From Dolomedes plantarius (Eukaryota; Arthropoda; Arachnida; Araneae; Dolomedidae), in assembly GCA_907164885.2 (NCBI GenBank), contig OU015496.1:189991551-190055550 (forward strand): a stretch of 64,000 bases of DNA, read 5' to 3'. The position numbers were made by a program, and so were the translations under genes. Positions 22,048-33,446 of the stretch are shown piece after piece. The first letter of the stretch is position 1; each line of letters begins with the position of its first letter. The notes beneath the pieces are model-generated. The model saw only the letters and a list, made by a program, of their open reading frames with translations, did not search any database and had not been told where the DNA came from.

Positions 22048-22699
22048 TCATTTACTCATCAAACCCTACTGAGACATGGTAGAAAGAAAACAATCTTCAA
22101 CAACCATAAACTCGCCCCCCATCTATGTCCACCAAGCGCTATCTCTCTATTCTAAAAAAAACTAACTGCCGCTGCCGCAGCCGCCGCCGTCAAAAGCTTG
22201 TCACGCTATCTCCCCCGAAACCGCTGGGGGTATGGGGTCGAGACCGATACCAATCGATGCAGAATACTGTGGGGAAGAAAGTAAGACATGTCTCATATTC
22301 GTCGGACTTTAAGTTTTTTTTTATTTTATGTTTTGTGGGAAAATATTGACTTTTTCATGATCAGATTACGATAACTCGCCAAAAAAGGATCGTAGAATTT
22401 TTTTTTTTTTACAATCTAAGACTACAGACATTTCTCCTTCAAACAAGACCTCATTTGTTTAAAAATAATTTAAAACAGACTAATATTTTTATTAAAATTG
22501 AAAACCCACTTTTTGGAAAAATTTATGCGTTTCGAGATATATAAATTCGATGCTCTCAGACTTATTATGTTACAAAGAAAATATTTATATCAACTGGAAG
22601 ATGAAAGCTTTCTCATTCATATAAACTTCATTTCAAGTCTCTATCTTAAAATTTCGAATTTTAATTGAATTTTAAAGAAATACTTCAAAAAAATCTTCT
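22048..22699. other. Unassigned DNA, possibly the 5' part of the next Helitron
   Basis: Contains a CCGCCGCCG-rich patch near 22168-22190. The beginning of the Helitron ending at 22931 probably lies in here but I could not fix a TC start. Confidence 0.35.
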
Positions 22700-22931
22700 C
22701 ATTCGCTTCCTTTGCAGAAGGACATTAAAGAAGATCCGATTTTTCACCCATCTTCATCCGGGCTTATACCCCCCATCTACCCGGGCTTCATCCATTTCGC
22801 CGGGAGGGGGGGGGGGAAGCTTCAACTGTAAACAAATGAATGACTCAATCGCTGTAAACAACTATTGAGTCATTCATTCACTTGATTCACCAGAGGAGCG
22901 AGCGTAGCGAGTCTACGGGCGAAGCCCCTAG
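22700..22931 (+). mobile_element. Helitron 3' end, family 3
   Basis: Ends GTCTACGGGCGAAGCCCCTAG followed by T (shown here as hairpin GGGCGAAGCCC plus CTAG at 22928-22931), the Helitron 3' signature. Upstream a second inverted pair GAATGACTCAAT/ATTGAGTCATTC (about 22840-22879) may be an additional stem. The left border is unknown and the given start is arbitrary. Confidence 0.6.
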
Positions 22932-24820
22932 TAGTTGAAAAAAAAAATTATGAGAATCAAGAGGAATAGATCTGATCTATCAACATCTGATCTGAACGAA
23001 GATCAGAATCAAGATCAGATCTATTTCTTCGTAGATCTGATCGAATCAGATCAGTCATATAAACACTCCAAATTTGTCTTTTTAAACTTTAATATCCACA
23101 GGTGCCACATCAATGGATTTAATATCCCTTGGGGTATCTTTCAACCCAAACAGAACGTGGTGGTTCACACTTTCGATCTCCAAGAACACACTGACTACGC
23201 ATAAAAAAATAAACAATTTTTGATATAGCGCCATCTACCGGCGAGCCAATGAGCGGGCTGAGGTTATTCAACAATAGTAAAACAAGAAACGATAGTTTCT
23301 GAAAACCTTAATCGTCAATTGAGAGTAAAAATGTGACTACTTTCGGACGCGTTAAGCCACTCTTTTAGTTTGCGGAGAACATTGTAAGCGAATGGCTCTC
23401 TCAACGAACTACAGACGTGAAATAATCCTATCTAATGCTACTGAAACAATCTCATCTAATGTTCTCCAACCTGAAGGGTGAAGTCCGAAACTAGTTGTCA
23501 TCTCCCGCTATATTGTGGATTTTCAAGAAGCTGTTATTTACGATTTTATCGCTCTCGACAAGATGCTTTTAAGAACTAAAGAAACGGATTTTTTTGACAG
23601 AGAACCATACAGCCAGTTCCTAATGTAGAGAGAGATGAGGTTAAAAAAAAGTTTACTAAATGATAGCCCTTACAATACTACTGATCTTTCTTTCGGGAGT
23701 TTTAAAGAAACTAAACATATACAGAATGAGATCACTATTAGAATACTCAAGGTCACTACAGGTCTGGATATTGTCTATCGCTCAAGGTGAAGGAGAAGGG
23801 AGAGAGAGAGAGAGAGTGAAAAGATGGGAGAAAGGGGGGGGGGGGGGCAGTGGAATCGCCATTTATCGGCTTGCGGTTCAAAACTGAAGAACTTTAATTC
23901 CGTGTTCAAGAATTGATTTATCGCTCTATAATAAACTCATCTTTACCACTTATGGTTACCAAACAGAAGTAAAAGGTTACGATATGCAAGCTTCAAGAGT
24001 ACGTGCGAACATGCACGCTTTGGACATGATACTTCAACACACAAAGCTAAAAGAAGCCTAGTAAGAAACAGTTCTCGAAATTTCGTACTTTTTTTTTTCT
24101 TCTTTCGCAAACCTTACAAAGAAAAAAAAAACCCTTTCATATTCCTTTTACTAAATGGTTTCTGAATATTAAACGTTTCCTTGGAAATTTAATCTCACAG
24201 CAAAATTAGCTTATACCAGAGACTGTAAGCTAAAATATTATAAACGAAAACTGAAGAAAAAATAAGATCCCCTCCCCCCACACAGAAGGAATTTTTTAGC
24301 AAAATAATAATAAAGGGCCATTTGTTTGAAAAAGAGGATTTTTATGGAAAAATAGGAAAAGGAGGAAATTATTTAAAAAGGCAATATTCTTTTTAAAAAG
24401 TTTGTTTCTTTAAGGGGAAAAAATGGATTCTTCCCAATTAAGTTGGATTTTACGCTAAGATAACTATGGAAATTAACTATACGAATAAAAAATTTTCAGA
24501 AAATTAAAAACCAGCTAATATATCGGGACAATAATTATGTTACATGCAACCCATATCTTAAATTTAAAAAATCTAAAAAGAAAGAAATTCGGGAATGGTG
24601 TTCTAAAAAATATGGAAAACTACGGATCATGATATATTGGCAAGGTGACCTAAGGTATACCAGCCTCTTTCAACGTCAGCATTCAAATTCATTTTAGAGG
24701 CATCCATGAAACGGCGCTATCACCCGTATCTCTGACACAGGCAACATAAGTTTTTTAAAAAAAGACAGAAAACACCCTTCCTTTTCACAATCAACTTAAA
24801 AACAAGTGAATAACTCTTAA
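22932..24820. other. Unassigned DNA with a GATCAGATC cluster
   Basis: Positions 22966-23057 hold many GATCTGATC/GATCAGATC words in both orientations, producing an apparent open frame without meaning. A (GA)n tract and a G tract follow at about 23796-23846. No gene recognised. Confidence 0.4.
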
Positions 24821-25516
24821 GGGGACAGTGGACCTTCAAAATTGAGAAATTTGTCCAAAAATTCGATTTTTTTTATTTTATGGAATTGTGAAACTACGGA
24901 CGAGTAGGAATGTGTTGCAAAAAGAATTTTTAATTTCTGTGATTACTTTCCCAGTTATAGGCATTTGCATTTAATTTAGATATTATGTGGTTACTAATAG
25001 CAATAACTTTAAATGTGTTTTTCTCAAAATAAAAATTTTCATGTCATACGAATATTGAAACTGCTCCGGGCGCATTTCTAATGATCGTATTGCTTTGAAA
25101 TTTAAGTTTTATATACTTAACTGTATACCAAATAAATCTTATTGAAAAAAATTATGCTTCGTAGTTCAGAAATTCTAAATTTCGTACTCGAAAAGATGAT
25201 TTATAGGTATTTTGCGTCATAAAAAGGGTGTTTTCACTATTATTTTTTTCTCTTTATATTTTTAATGAATGCTTAAAATAAGCAATAAGTTTCATTGTCA
25301 GGTATCCTGTAAATAAAAATTACCGTATTATATGCAAAAGAAATGCGCACGGAAAATTTTTAAATGAGGCCAATTTTTGATATAATTCATAAATTATTAA
25401 TATTTCATCAAATTTTAACCACTTTTACATATCTATGGTACTAATCACATATTCAAATTTCAAGCATATCCATTCAAAACAAAAAAAAAAGTTAGGTTTG
25501 AAGGTCCACTGTCCCC
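24821..25516 (-). mobile_element. TTAA-inserting MITE, family P copy 2
   Basis: Flanked by TTAA (24817-24820 and 25517-25520). Its left end GGGGACAGTGGACCTTCAAA is followed by sequence that complements the right half of the copy at 10389-11104 (for example ACTACGGACGAGTAGGAATG), so it is inverted relative to that copy. Terminal repeats are better preserved here (GGTTTGAAGGTCCACTGTCC at the right). Non-coding. Confidence 0.9.
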
Positions 25517-25520
25517 TTAA

Positions 25521-26490
25521 ATGATAAACACAAGCGTAAACATTTATACACGATAATCTAATAATACATCCAATAGTTTTCTCGGAATGAAAACAAACAG
25601 GCAATTCGAATGTCACTGGCGAAATCAAAGCCTTGGCAGCGTCCTTCACGAAAGACAGGTGAGAAGGGGGTGGGGGGAGGAGGACGGATGCCAAAAACAT
25701 TCTGAAGATTCCTTTCTCGGGCGGCTATCTCCGAGTGGCCGCGATGAGCAACGACACCAGGCCGAACACTCGGCACTGCCACCTACCTACCTCTTCGTTC
25801 CGCATTCTTCCCCGAGGAATGCAAATTGCGAACTTCGCACTGGATTCGGGACACATCCAAGAAAGCGAAACTGACAGCCTTACCTACGGGGTTTTCGCCA
25901 TTCTCACACCAATTTCGTCTCGCAGAACCGGAAGCGAGATGGGCAGATGGATTACGGCCGCAGGACAGAGGCTACGGGGTGACGTCATGTTTCGAAAACT
26001 AAACAAAACACACGGGGTATTATGTTTTGCCCGGCTGGGGACGCAAATAAACCGAGCACGTTATTTTATTTATTTATTTATTTTTACTATTCGGCGGCGT
26101 AAGATAACTACAAACGCGTGGCATGGACTGCGAGAAACAAAAAAATGGAGGTAAAATTGCCAAAATCGGTAAATATGGCAGAATTCGAAGTAGAAGTGAT
26201 GCGGTGTTAGGTAAACCAGGGATGCAGGCATAAAGAGGACAACCTCCTAAACACCACTTGAATTTGTGTTTTTCATATGAATTGTTACAATGCATAAACT
26301 AAAAGTACGCCTGTGTGATAAATACAAAAGTTGCTTTTTTTTCCTATTTACGTTCCTCACACAAACTAGTATTAAATTACACACAAGAGAAGGTAGAGGT
26401 GGAGTGGGGAGACTCCTTCGGAATATCCACGAGGTGAAAAAGAAGGTTATGTACATACTGGACGGTCCTCAGATCCCTCACAAGGAATGT
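25521..26490. other. Unassigned DNA, CpG-richer at 25690-26010
   Basis: Several overlapping open frames on both strands (25425-25782 minus; 25587-26154 plus) are explained by raised GC content, not by domains. A CRE-like TGACGTCA lies at 25980-25987. A (TTTA)n tract is at about 26063-26085. Confidence 0.35.
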
Positions 26491-26498
26491 ATGAAATT

Positions 26499-26841
26499 CA
26501 GGGCTGACCAGAAACTTTACGGGGCCTGGGGCAAACTTCTGTTGGGGGCCCCAAGACTATTTTTCAAAAGACTATTTTGTAGTAAGAGAAATCTGATTAA
26601 TCGAATAGATTTTTTAATTATTTTTATTTTATTTATTTATTTATTTTTTTTTGGGGGGGGGTGGGGGGCAGCATTTTTCAGGAGATTATTTTGAATTTCT
26701 AAGTACGGTACGAGTTTCAGAATTTTCTTTCGGAGGAAATCTAATAAATAATTTTTTTTAAAATTTTTTGGGGGCCCCTCCGGCACTTGGGGGCCTGGAA
26801 CAAAGTGCCCCAGTTGCCGCCCCTCCCTCTGGGCGGCCCTG
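26499..26841. mobile_element. hAT MITE with perfect 8-bp duplication
   Basis: Left end CAGGGCTGACCAGAAAC and right end GGGCGGCCCTG, flanked by a perfect ATGAAATT duplication (26491-26498 and 26842-26849). The interior has mirrored GGGGCC blocks, a (TTTA)n/T tract and a G tract. No transposase. The intact duplication suggests a fairly recent insertion. Confidence 0.9.
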
Positions 26842-26849
26842 ATGAAATT

Positions 26850-28323
26850 CAGTAAGGTTAAATATACATAAACTTAAAAACTAATATAAATGTGATCTAA
26901 ATAAATTGCTAATATTTATGGAATTTTTCATTCCAAAATATTCTTGTCATTCCTGGCAGAACATGTGTGTTCGCTCTCACTGACATTCGCTCCAAGAGAT
27001 GGCGCGCCAGGGCGCATTTCGCGTGATTGACTTTGTTTTGTTGGTTGTTCAGTTTGCTCTATAATGTGAGGTGCAGTAGCGTCGCATTAATCTTATCTAA
27101 ATTTGACTTTAATTATCAACGCCTTACTCACCATGTACGTACACTTTTCGTCGCAGTCAATATGAAAAGGAGGGAAAAAAAAAAAGACAGCAGCCTGAGT
27201 AACAATGTCTTGACTACACATTAGATACCTCCTGTAAATTCTGTTGTTTCTAAAATTCAATTCTTAATTATTAACCCCATAATTTCTTCTCATGATTCGA
27301 AATTATTTTATATACTTCAACTACTAAATTAAATTTCTTCATATAAAATACACAATAAAAACTTCTCAATGAGATCAATTTCTTTTAAAACACAAACAAT
27401 TTATTCCATTCGACATTAAGCATTACTGCCTTCTGGTTCTTTGCCAAGAATACACCCTTTCTGGTAAAACATATTTCGTTTTAAACACACTGCCATCTAT
27501 TGGCATAAGATACAATTATAATTACAATTTCAAATTCTACACCTCCTTCATCAACAACTTAAATCGAACTGTTTAGATATAGACATCGAGAGAGAGCATC
27601 ATTACTAGAGATTATCAGCAATTGTTATTGATAAAGAAAGAAAAAAAAATCTTTCAGAATACAAATCTAACTTTTTTATGCACATTTGGATACCATAAAG
27701 AGTATAAACTATTGCTCTTTTTCAAATAACGTGCATCGTTCTCCTCTAAAATAAAAATTTGAAAATGGGGAAACACAAGCACTCATCAGCCTCGTTGTTT
27801 GAAAGTCCTTTTTTCCATTCCGGAATCCTTTAATCTGAAGAGTTTGACTTAGCTGTCAAGCTTTCAAAAAAGTCACGAAAAGTAGGCCGTACAAGGCGTA
27901 GGGAAAAAGGATAAGATCCCCCGGAGCACGCGAGCCTTAGGGCTCGAACTGGGCCAAATACAGGGGCAGGGTGCAAGACCCGTAAAAGAGCTTTTTTCCC
28001 TCCGGAACCGGTATCGGATTCCACGTTCCAAATGAAAAGATATATTAAAAAAGAGACAAGAGACCTGCTTAAAACGAACAAGAATGGCATCATAACCAGT
28101 GATTAGATGATAACGTCATATCTTTATGACGATTCGAGAACTAAAGGCGACTAAAAAATGGCATAAGCAATTTTTTGAGAACATTATTTTTTTAGTACGT
28201 AGGAAACTGAGCCACTTTATCACCACGTATTTCCATTCTTAATTAGATTTCAAAAAATTCTGAGGACTCGCTGAGGTTTTCTTGAAATTGGATTAATGTG
28301 CCACAGCCCAGAGCGTCTAAAAA
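26850..28323. other. Unassigned AT-rich DNA
   Basis: A GC-richer block at about 27880-27990 (CCCCCGGAGCACGCGAGCC) looks like part of a dispersed repeat but has no termini I can define. The minus-strand 87-codon frame over it has no known motif. Confidence 0.35.
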
Positions 28324-28440
28324 CAGTGGCTCTTAACTGGAGGTACTTCAATAATCTTGAAATCGTGTATTTGTACATACGATATACTTTTTAGAGGTAC
28401 TGAGATTTAAAAAAATTAGATTCTGGTGGAACGCTTTTAT
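28324..28440. mobile_element. Possible hAT left-end fragment
   Basis: CAGTGGCTCTTAACTGGAGG resembles the hAT left terminus in which a gene-less end reads CAGTGGTTCTTAACTGG. A weak mirror (AGAGGTACTGAG) follows at about 28393. No right terminus or duplication is seen. Confidence 0.3.
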
Positions 28441-29344
28441 TATGTGTATGTTGTCAACTTATATATAAATTGAGGACACCTTGTGCAGAATATATTCTAT
28501 GGCTGGGGAACAGTAGGAAACTTTTGGAAAATCGCAAAATCAGTCGATACTGAGGATAAAATTCTGAAGAATAATTTAAGTTCGAAATTTTCATCTGGAC
28601 TTTTCACCTCCTTTTAAAACTGGAGCGCTCCAGTCTCCACAGAGGACAAAAATTTGATTGGCTCATCTCAATTACGAGATCAAAATCTCATTCTCTCATC
28701 ACTTTACAATTTGCGATTTTCACCGTAAAAGAAAGACCATTTTATCTACGAGAAGACGTAGAAAAATGGCAATTTACATTTGAAATTACTTCGATACACA
28801 CGTTCACATCACTTCCCTTCAATGCTAAATTTGAGTTATGAGGAAATTCAATCGCTGTATCATAAATTCGCAAATTGAATCCCCTTTAAAGGATATGAAA
28901 ATATTTTAAATACAATGCATTTTTTAATTATTTAATTAAATTTAATTATTAAAAAAAGTAATTTGAAGCGACATACGCCAAAAATTAATAAAAATTTAAA
29001 GTCCATAAAAAATTTTAATTTAAAAAATACACCACTAAACGTCTATATCATTTTATCTGTAGCCATGTGGAGAAAACAGAATTAAAAAATTAGCCGTGCT
29101 AATCTGTGATGAGAAAAATACAGAAAAAAATTCCACACAGCTTACTGTAAGTAAGGTCTTAATTTTTCCCAAGACCCCACAGATTGCTTGAAACACAGCT
29201 GCGTGTGTATCGGGGAAAGTCTACCAGTTTCCACCGGTTTTGAACACGTGAGGGATTAAAAAACGTTTTCCCACAGATGCAGCCAGTAAAGCTGTCATCC
29301 TAACGATTCTGCAATGTAATAAAGTTTCGGCGTTACGAAGGAAC
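28441..29344. other. Unassigned DNA with repeat R copy 3
   Basis: Around 29050-29135 lies GAGAAAACAGAATTAAAAAA and GTGCTAATCTGTGATGAG, the core of dispersed repeat R. Nothing else is recognised. Confidence 0.45.
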
Positions 29345-29675
29345 TGTCACCAACGATTGCCGACCCCCTCTCTGAGGGACAGAGGCCGCTCAGAACCCGC
29401 CTTGTGTGGACGTGTTTTTTTTAAGCTCCTGTGTTGGGACTGATAGGTCCGGGAGCGTGCTTTGTAGATCTGCACAGAGTTAAATTGAATATGTTGTAAC
29501 CTTAAATGTTAAATTTTTCTGTTTGTAAATAAATTTCCTCGTTAAGTTTCTGTTTTAAAAATTGGCTCCGCATTTTATTTAGGTTATTCTGTCTTTGTTG
29601 CTATGGATCCCATAGTAGTAATTTTTAGCAACGCCTCAGAGAATCAACGCCTTAACCATTAATCGTGACGCCACA
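29345..29675 (+). repeat. Possible solo LTR
   Basis: Starts TGTCACCAACGATTGCCG, contains a GC-rich first part, a polyadenylation-like AATAAA at 29528-29533 and ends CGTGACGCCACA. This TG...CA layout with internal AATAAA is LTR-like. I see no 5-bp target duplication, no second LTR and no primer-binding site I can trust, so this is tentative. Confidence 0.25.
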
Positions 29676-29692
29676 TTACCATGGGGATTGAA

Positions 29693-29815
29693 GATCAGCA
29701 ATGGAAAGTGATGGTGCGTCTCTTTCCATAGCTGATCCTAATAATAAAGTTTGTCTATATTTTGCCTTAATAAAGTTTGTCAATATTTTGCCTTAATAAA
29801 GTTCGTCTAAATTTT
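29693..29815. repeat. Hairpin followed by a 3-unit tandem repeat
   Basis: 29693-29737 forms a stem (GATCAGC-A-ATGGAAAG against CTTTCCAT-A-GCTGATC, one mismatch). Just after it, about 29742-29815 holds roughly three units of AATAAAGTTTGTCTATATTT-type sequence with a period near 31 bp. Confidence 0.75.
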
Positions 29816-30950
29816 GTTTATTCTAATGAAATTCTCATAATCAGAATCTGCGAGACAAAACGAAATTGGAGTTTTCAAGCCATCGGTAGAGAGAAAAGAA
29901 ATTTTCTGAGCCATTTTAAATGAAATTGCCTAATTTCTCTCCCAATTTACTAAGATTTTGAACCTGACGGACACACAAACAAACGCATCAGAAATATATT
30001 TTCCCAATTATTTACAGAAACGCAAAAAATAACTTTTATGGAATGATTCAAGAAATAACCATCTTCCGTAAAAAGCGAAGGGCGTGGTAAAAGCACGTTC
30101 GCGTATTTTGGTAGCAGCAGAGTTAAGTCAAGATCAAGTGTCAGCTATGACCAAGGGTACAAGTTATTGCATCACAATGAATGGGAGTAAACCAATCTCA
30201 CGTTTTCTGTGTGGTTGATTATTTTTAGTAATGGAAGTATAAACAAGAATGGAGCGCACCAATTCAATGCGTGGAGTTAACGGGACATCAGAGCAAGCAT
30301 TCAGAGGATTTAAGTAGTATATTAGAAGAGCTGCTTATTCAAAATTACAATATTTAGTTACGTCAAAACTACTTTCCCAAACGGCAGTTTACACCATCTA
30401 AATATTACTAAAACTTTGCAGCACATTTAAAACACAGTTAAAAATAGCACAGTTAAAAATAGCATTATATTTGTAATAATGTGGTAGCTTTCATATGAGT
30501 AGAAACATAAAACAAGTATTTAAATCTGGGAACGAATTGGAGATATTTATTTTTCATGTTTTATTCACATTAGTCTAGACGTAGAAGGTAATGTCGTTTC
30601 CAGTTTCAGTGCAGTGAATTATCGGATGAAAGAGGGTCTTCTGTTAACGTTAAAGCATTTATTTTCAGAAGAACAGCGCTAACTCAATTATAAAGCCTAA
30701 AAGCATGCAAAGAGAAAAAAAAAATTCATGTATTCTGAATGATGGCTATTCCACATTTTCTGAAGAACGCAAAGGAGTTCCTGTTTACACTCCTTTGTAT
30801 TCTTGCTGTGTGACAGTTAATGCCGATTCTTTGACATATGAACAAGCACATTAAAATACTTCATTAAAGTACCTCAAACATTCATTTCTATACAATATAG
30901 AAATTAATTTGACTTCATAAGTAACAAATCGTGGGTGACTCAACCAATTA
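29816..30950. other. Unassigned AT-rich DNA
   Basis: A small duplication CACAGTTAAAAATAGCA occurs twice near 30430-30460. No gene seen. Confidence 0.35.
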
Positions 30951-31135
30951 GGGCCTGTTCACATAGGAGTCCGTTACGTTGCGTTAAGGAAAAGATGACG
31001 TTGAGACGAAAATAAACCAATCATATGCCTCCAAACGATTAGCAATGAAATTTTTAACGCCTATGATTGGTTTATTTTCGTCTCAACGTCATCTTTTCCT
31101 TAACGCTACGCAACGGACTCCATGTGAACAGGCCC
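30951..31135. mobile_element. PIF/Harbinger-like palindromic MITE copy 2
   Basis: Same palindrome as 5799-5989 (GGGCCTGTTCACATAGGAGT at the left, complement at the right), flanked by a perfect 3-bp TTA duplication (30948-30950 and 31136-31138). It is 185 bp and lacks the extra GTTGC units of the first copy. An open frame at 31045-31227 crosses its right edge and is spurious. Confidence 0.9.
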
Positions 31136-32707
31136 TTATTCGAGATCTAATAATATATCACACAACCTGTCACTCATTTAGAATCCCACGAGCGACGGGC
31201 GGGCTCTTAATCCTGAAAATGCGCTGAAAGAAAAATGCTTTCCTACCACTACGCATTGTTTGCGCATATTAAAAACAGCTAGCCTCTTTTATTTTATGAA
31301 CTTGAGAGAAACGAAAATCTCTGGAGGTAGGATTTTTTTTTTTTAACCAGATCAACGCTTTTCAAAATTGAAGAAAAATCAGCACTTCCTCTACTTAGAT
31401 GCTGAAATAGTAGTAGAAATTAATAGCACTGACAGATGAATACTTAATTCTTCCATCAAGCAAAAGTTCATTACCTCTTCGTCGAACTCACACCACATGA
31501 AATCGACAAATACCGAAAAGAATAAACACTTTAAACAAATCATGGAAAAGCTTCTCAGACAATTTATGCAACGGAAATTGCCTTTGCGGAGGTTCTACTC
31601 GGAAATAAGACAAAATACTAATTATACTAGTTAAACTAAACGGACAAGCTTTGCATATTTAAAATGAAAAATCAATCACAATCAACAGAAAGCCAAACAA
31701 GCCTTTTAATCAGAAATTAAATTTCACAGAAAGTCGCGAGACTGAAGTGTAAATAACCCCTTTTCTCAGAAAATCGTTCAAAGAAAGAAAAGGAAAAAAA
31801 CTTCACTCGAACCAAACAAAACGTGCGCATATATAAGCTTCTGCTTGCTGAAGTGTACTAATGCAAGCAGCCGGAAGAATATTCCTGCAGTAAATGTGAA
31901 ATCACAATGCCTAAAAATAAACTTAATCCTTGCACGGGCAATAACTTCGTCGTAAAGGACGCCGCTGAACAATGAACACCCATTGGGAGAGAAGAATTAT
32001 GTTCAATGTTATTACCTGGAAAAAGAATGTTACACTCAAGCGATTTATGCCGAAAATGGAAATACTGATAAAAAAAAATAATAAACACAATTCTTGTAAA
32101 CATGAAGGATATAACGACTCACTCAAATTTCCTATTTTTATAAACTTGAAGGCGATTTAAATTAAAAAAGAAATTGGCTTATATTTCCCGGCAGTTAACT
32201 GTTAACCGAAACACTTTTTCCTTTTGTCGAGATGGCAAATAAAATCTTATCTGCGAAGTAAGAATTTTGAAACAAAAATGATAAAATAATCCGGTTGGTA
32301 CGAAGTAAAAATATTTTTTAAAAAATCATAAATACGGTGAATAATATCACTCATCGCAATTTCATTAACACTGAATTTTTCAAGGGTTTTATTGAGTAAG
32401 TAATCTTTCATTTTGTTGTATTTTATGACCGTGTTTCGGAAGCTTACAAGATCTTAGTTTTTTTTTTCCCCCGAATTCGAAAAGATTTTAACAGCAGATA
32501 CTAAAGTTCAAAGAAAACATTTTTCTCATGATAATTAAAAAAATGCTTTAGCTTAATTCAGTGAATAAGAAAGTGGCATTTCCAGCTCATTACAGCTGAC
32601 TTCGAATTTATAAGGGGTTTTTAAAGGCAAAGTTGAAATAAAAAAACTAATCCGGGCACTTATCGGTCGATTTCGTCTAGGATTAGCAGACAACTTTGAA
32701 ATGGATA
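31136..32707. other. Unassigned AT-rich DNA
   Basis: Several short open frames on both strands around 31778-32160 overlap and show no motifs. A T tract lies near 31330-31344. Nothing named. Confidence 0.35.
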
Positions 32708-32709
32708 TA

Positions 32710-33281
32710 CAGTCGAACCTCCATATATCGAAATTTTCTATATATCGAACTCTTAGCAAATCTCCATGTTCATTACATAGAAAAATTGTTTCTATATATC
32801 GAAAAAATCTCTATATATATCGAAAATTTTTTAAGACAAATTGGGAGATTATTCCACTTTAGAATAAAATCTCCCAATTTTTGGCATTTGAAACAATACG
32901 TCGTGGACTTCAATTCGCGGAAAATGTCCCTGATGAAGTTTTTAGCGGACTGAATAAATACGAACATTTCTTTGAGCTTTCCGCAAAACTAACTGTTCAG
33001 CAAGATATTCGTAGTTTTTTTTTAAAAGAATGTAACTGATCATTGTAACCACTGTCTGCATTACTGTTTTTTTAAAGATACGTATTAATCAATAAATCTT
33101 TCATATTAATTTTTTAGTTATTAACTTTCATTTAATGGGATTCACATATAAATTAGAAATGGAGTTTCGTATACGAAAATTAGCTTTAATTTTTTTTTTT
33201 TTAGGAGAATTATGAAGCTCAATTCTATATATCGAATTTTTTTCGCGCAATTTGCTACTTCGATATATGGAGGTTCGACTG
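32710..33281 (+). mobile_element. pogo/Tigger-type MITE with transposase tail
   Basis: Terminal repeats CAGTCGAACCTCCATATATC and GATATATGGAGGTTCGACTG, flanked by TA (32708-32709 and 33282-33283). Sub-terminal copies of TATATATCGAA occur in both arms. It retains the 3' part of a pogo-like transposase gene, so it is a deletion derivative of an autonomous element. Confidence 0.85.
32872..33039 (+). pseudogene. pogo/Tigger-type transposase C-terminal fragment
   Basis: In the plus frame that ends with TGA at 33037-33039 the reading is LAFETIRRGLQFAENV, then PDEVFSGLNKYEHFFELSAK, LTVQQDIRSFF and LKECN. This resembles the C-terminal tail of Tigger/jerky-like (pogo) transposases, downstream of the DDE domain, where a conserved TIR--LQF-ENV and -LSAK-TVQQ-I--FF pattern occurs. 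The DDE catalytic domain and the N-terminal DNA-binding domains are missing. A stop-free frame over this short length is modest evidence alone, but the position just inside the right terminal repeat is what a deletion derivative predicts. Confidence 0.6.
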
Positions 33282-33446
33282 TATTTATAAATTTGTACCA
33301 ATTACATGACTGTTAATCGTTAGTATATGGGAATAGAATATTAACCTCGCATACACGCGACATCTGCAGAAACAGTCCCGAAAGGAACAACGATAGTCAA
33401 TTAGGCGTGTGTTCTACTTTATTGAGGGAAAACAGAATTTTAAATA

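Noticed and set aside
22966..23057. Cluster of GATCAGATC words as a binding-site array
   Set aside because: Spacing is irregular and the words are self-complementary drift of a short repeat; no regulatory meaning could be supported.
25587..26154. Overlapping 95- and 139-codon open frames
   Set aside because: They lie on the same DNA in different frames, with a third on the minus strand; no domain is visible and raised GC explains the lack of stops.
26290..26694. 134-codon open frame
   Set aside because: Its second half runs through the hAT MITE at 26499-26841 and its homopolymers.
29345..29675. Complete LTR retrotransposon
   Set aside because: Only one LTR-like segment is visible, with no gag/pol reading and no target duplication; kept only as a low-confidence solo LTR.
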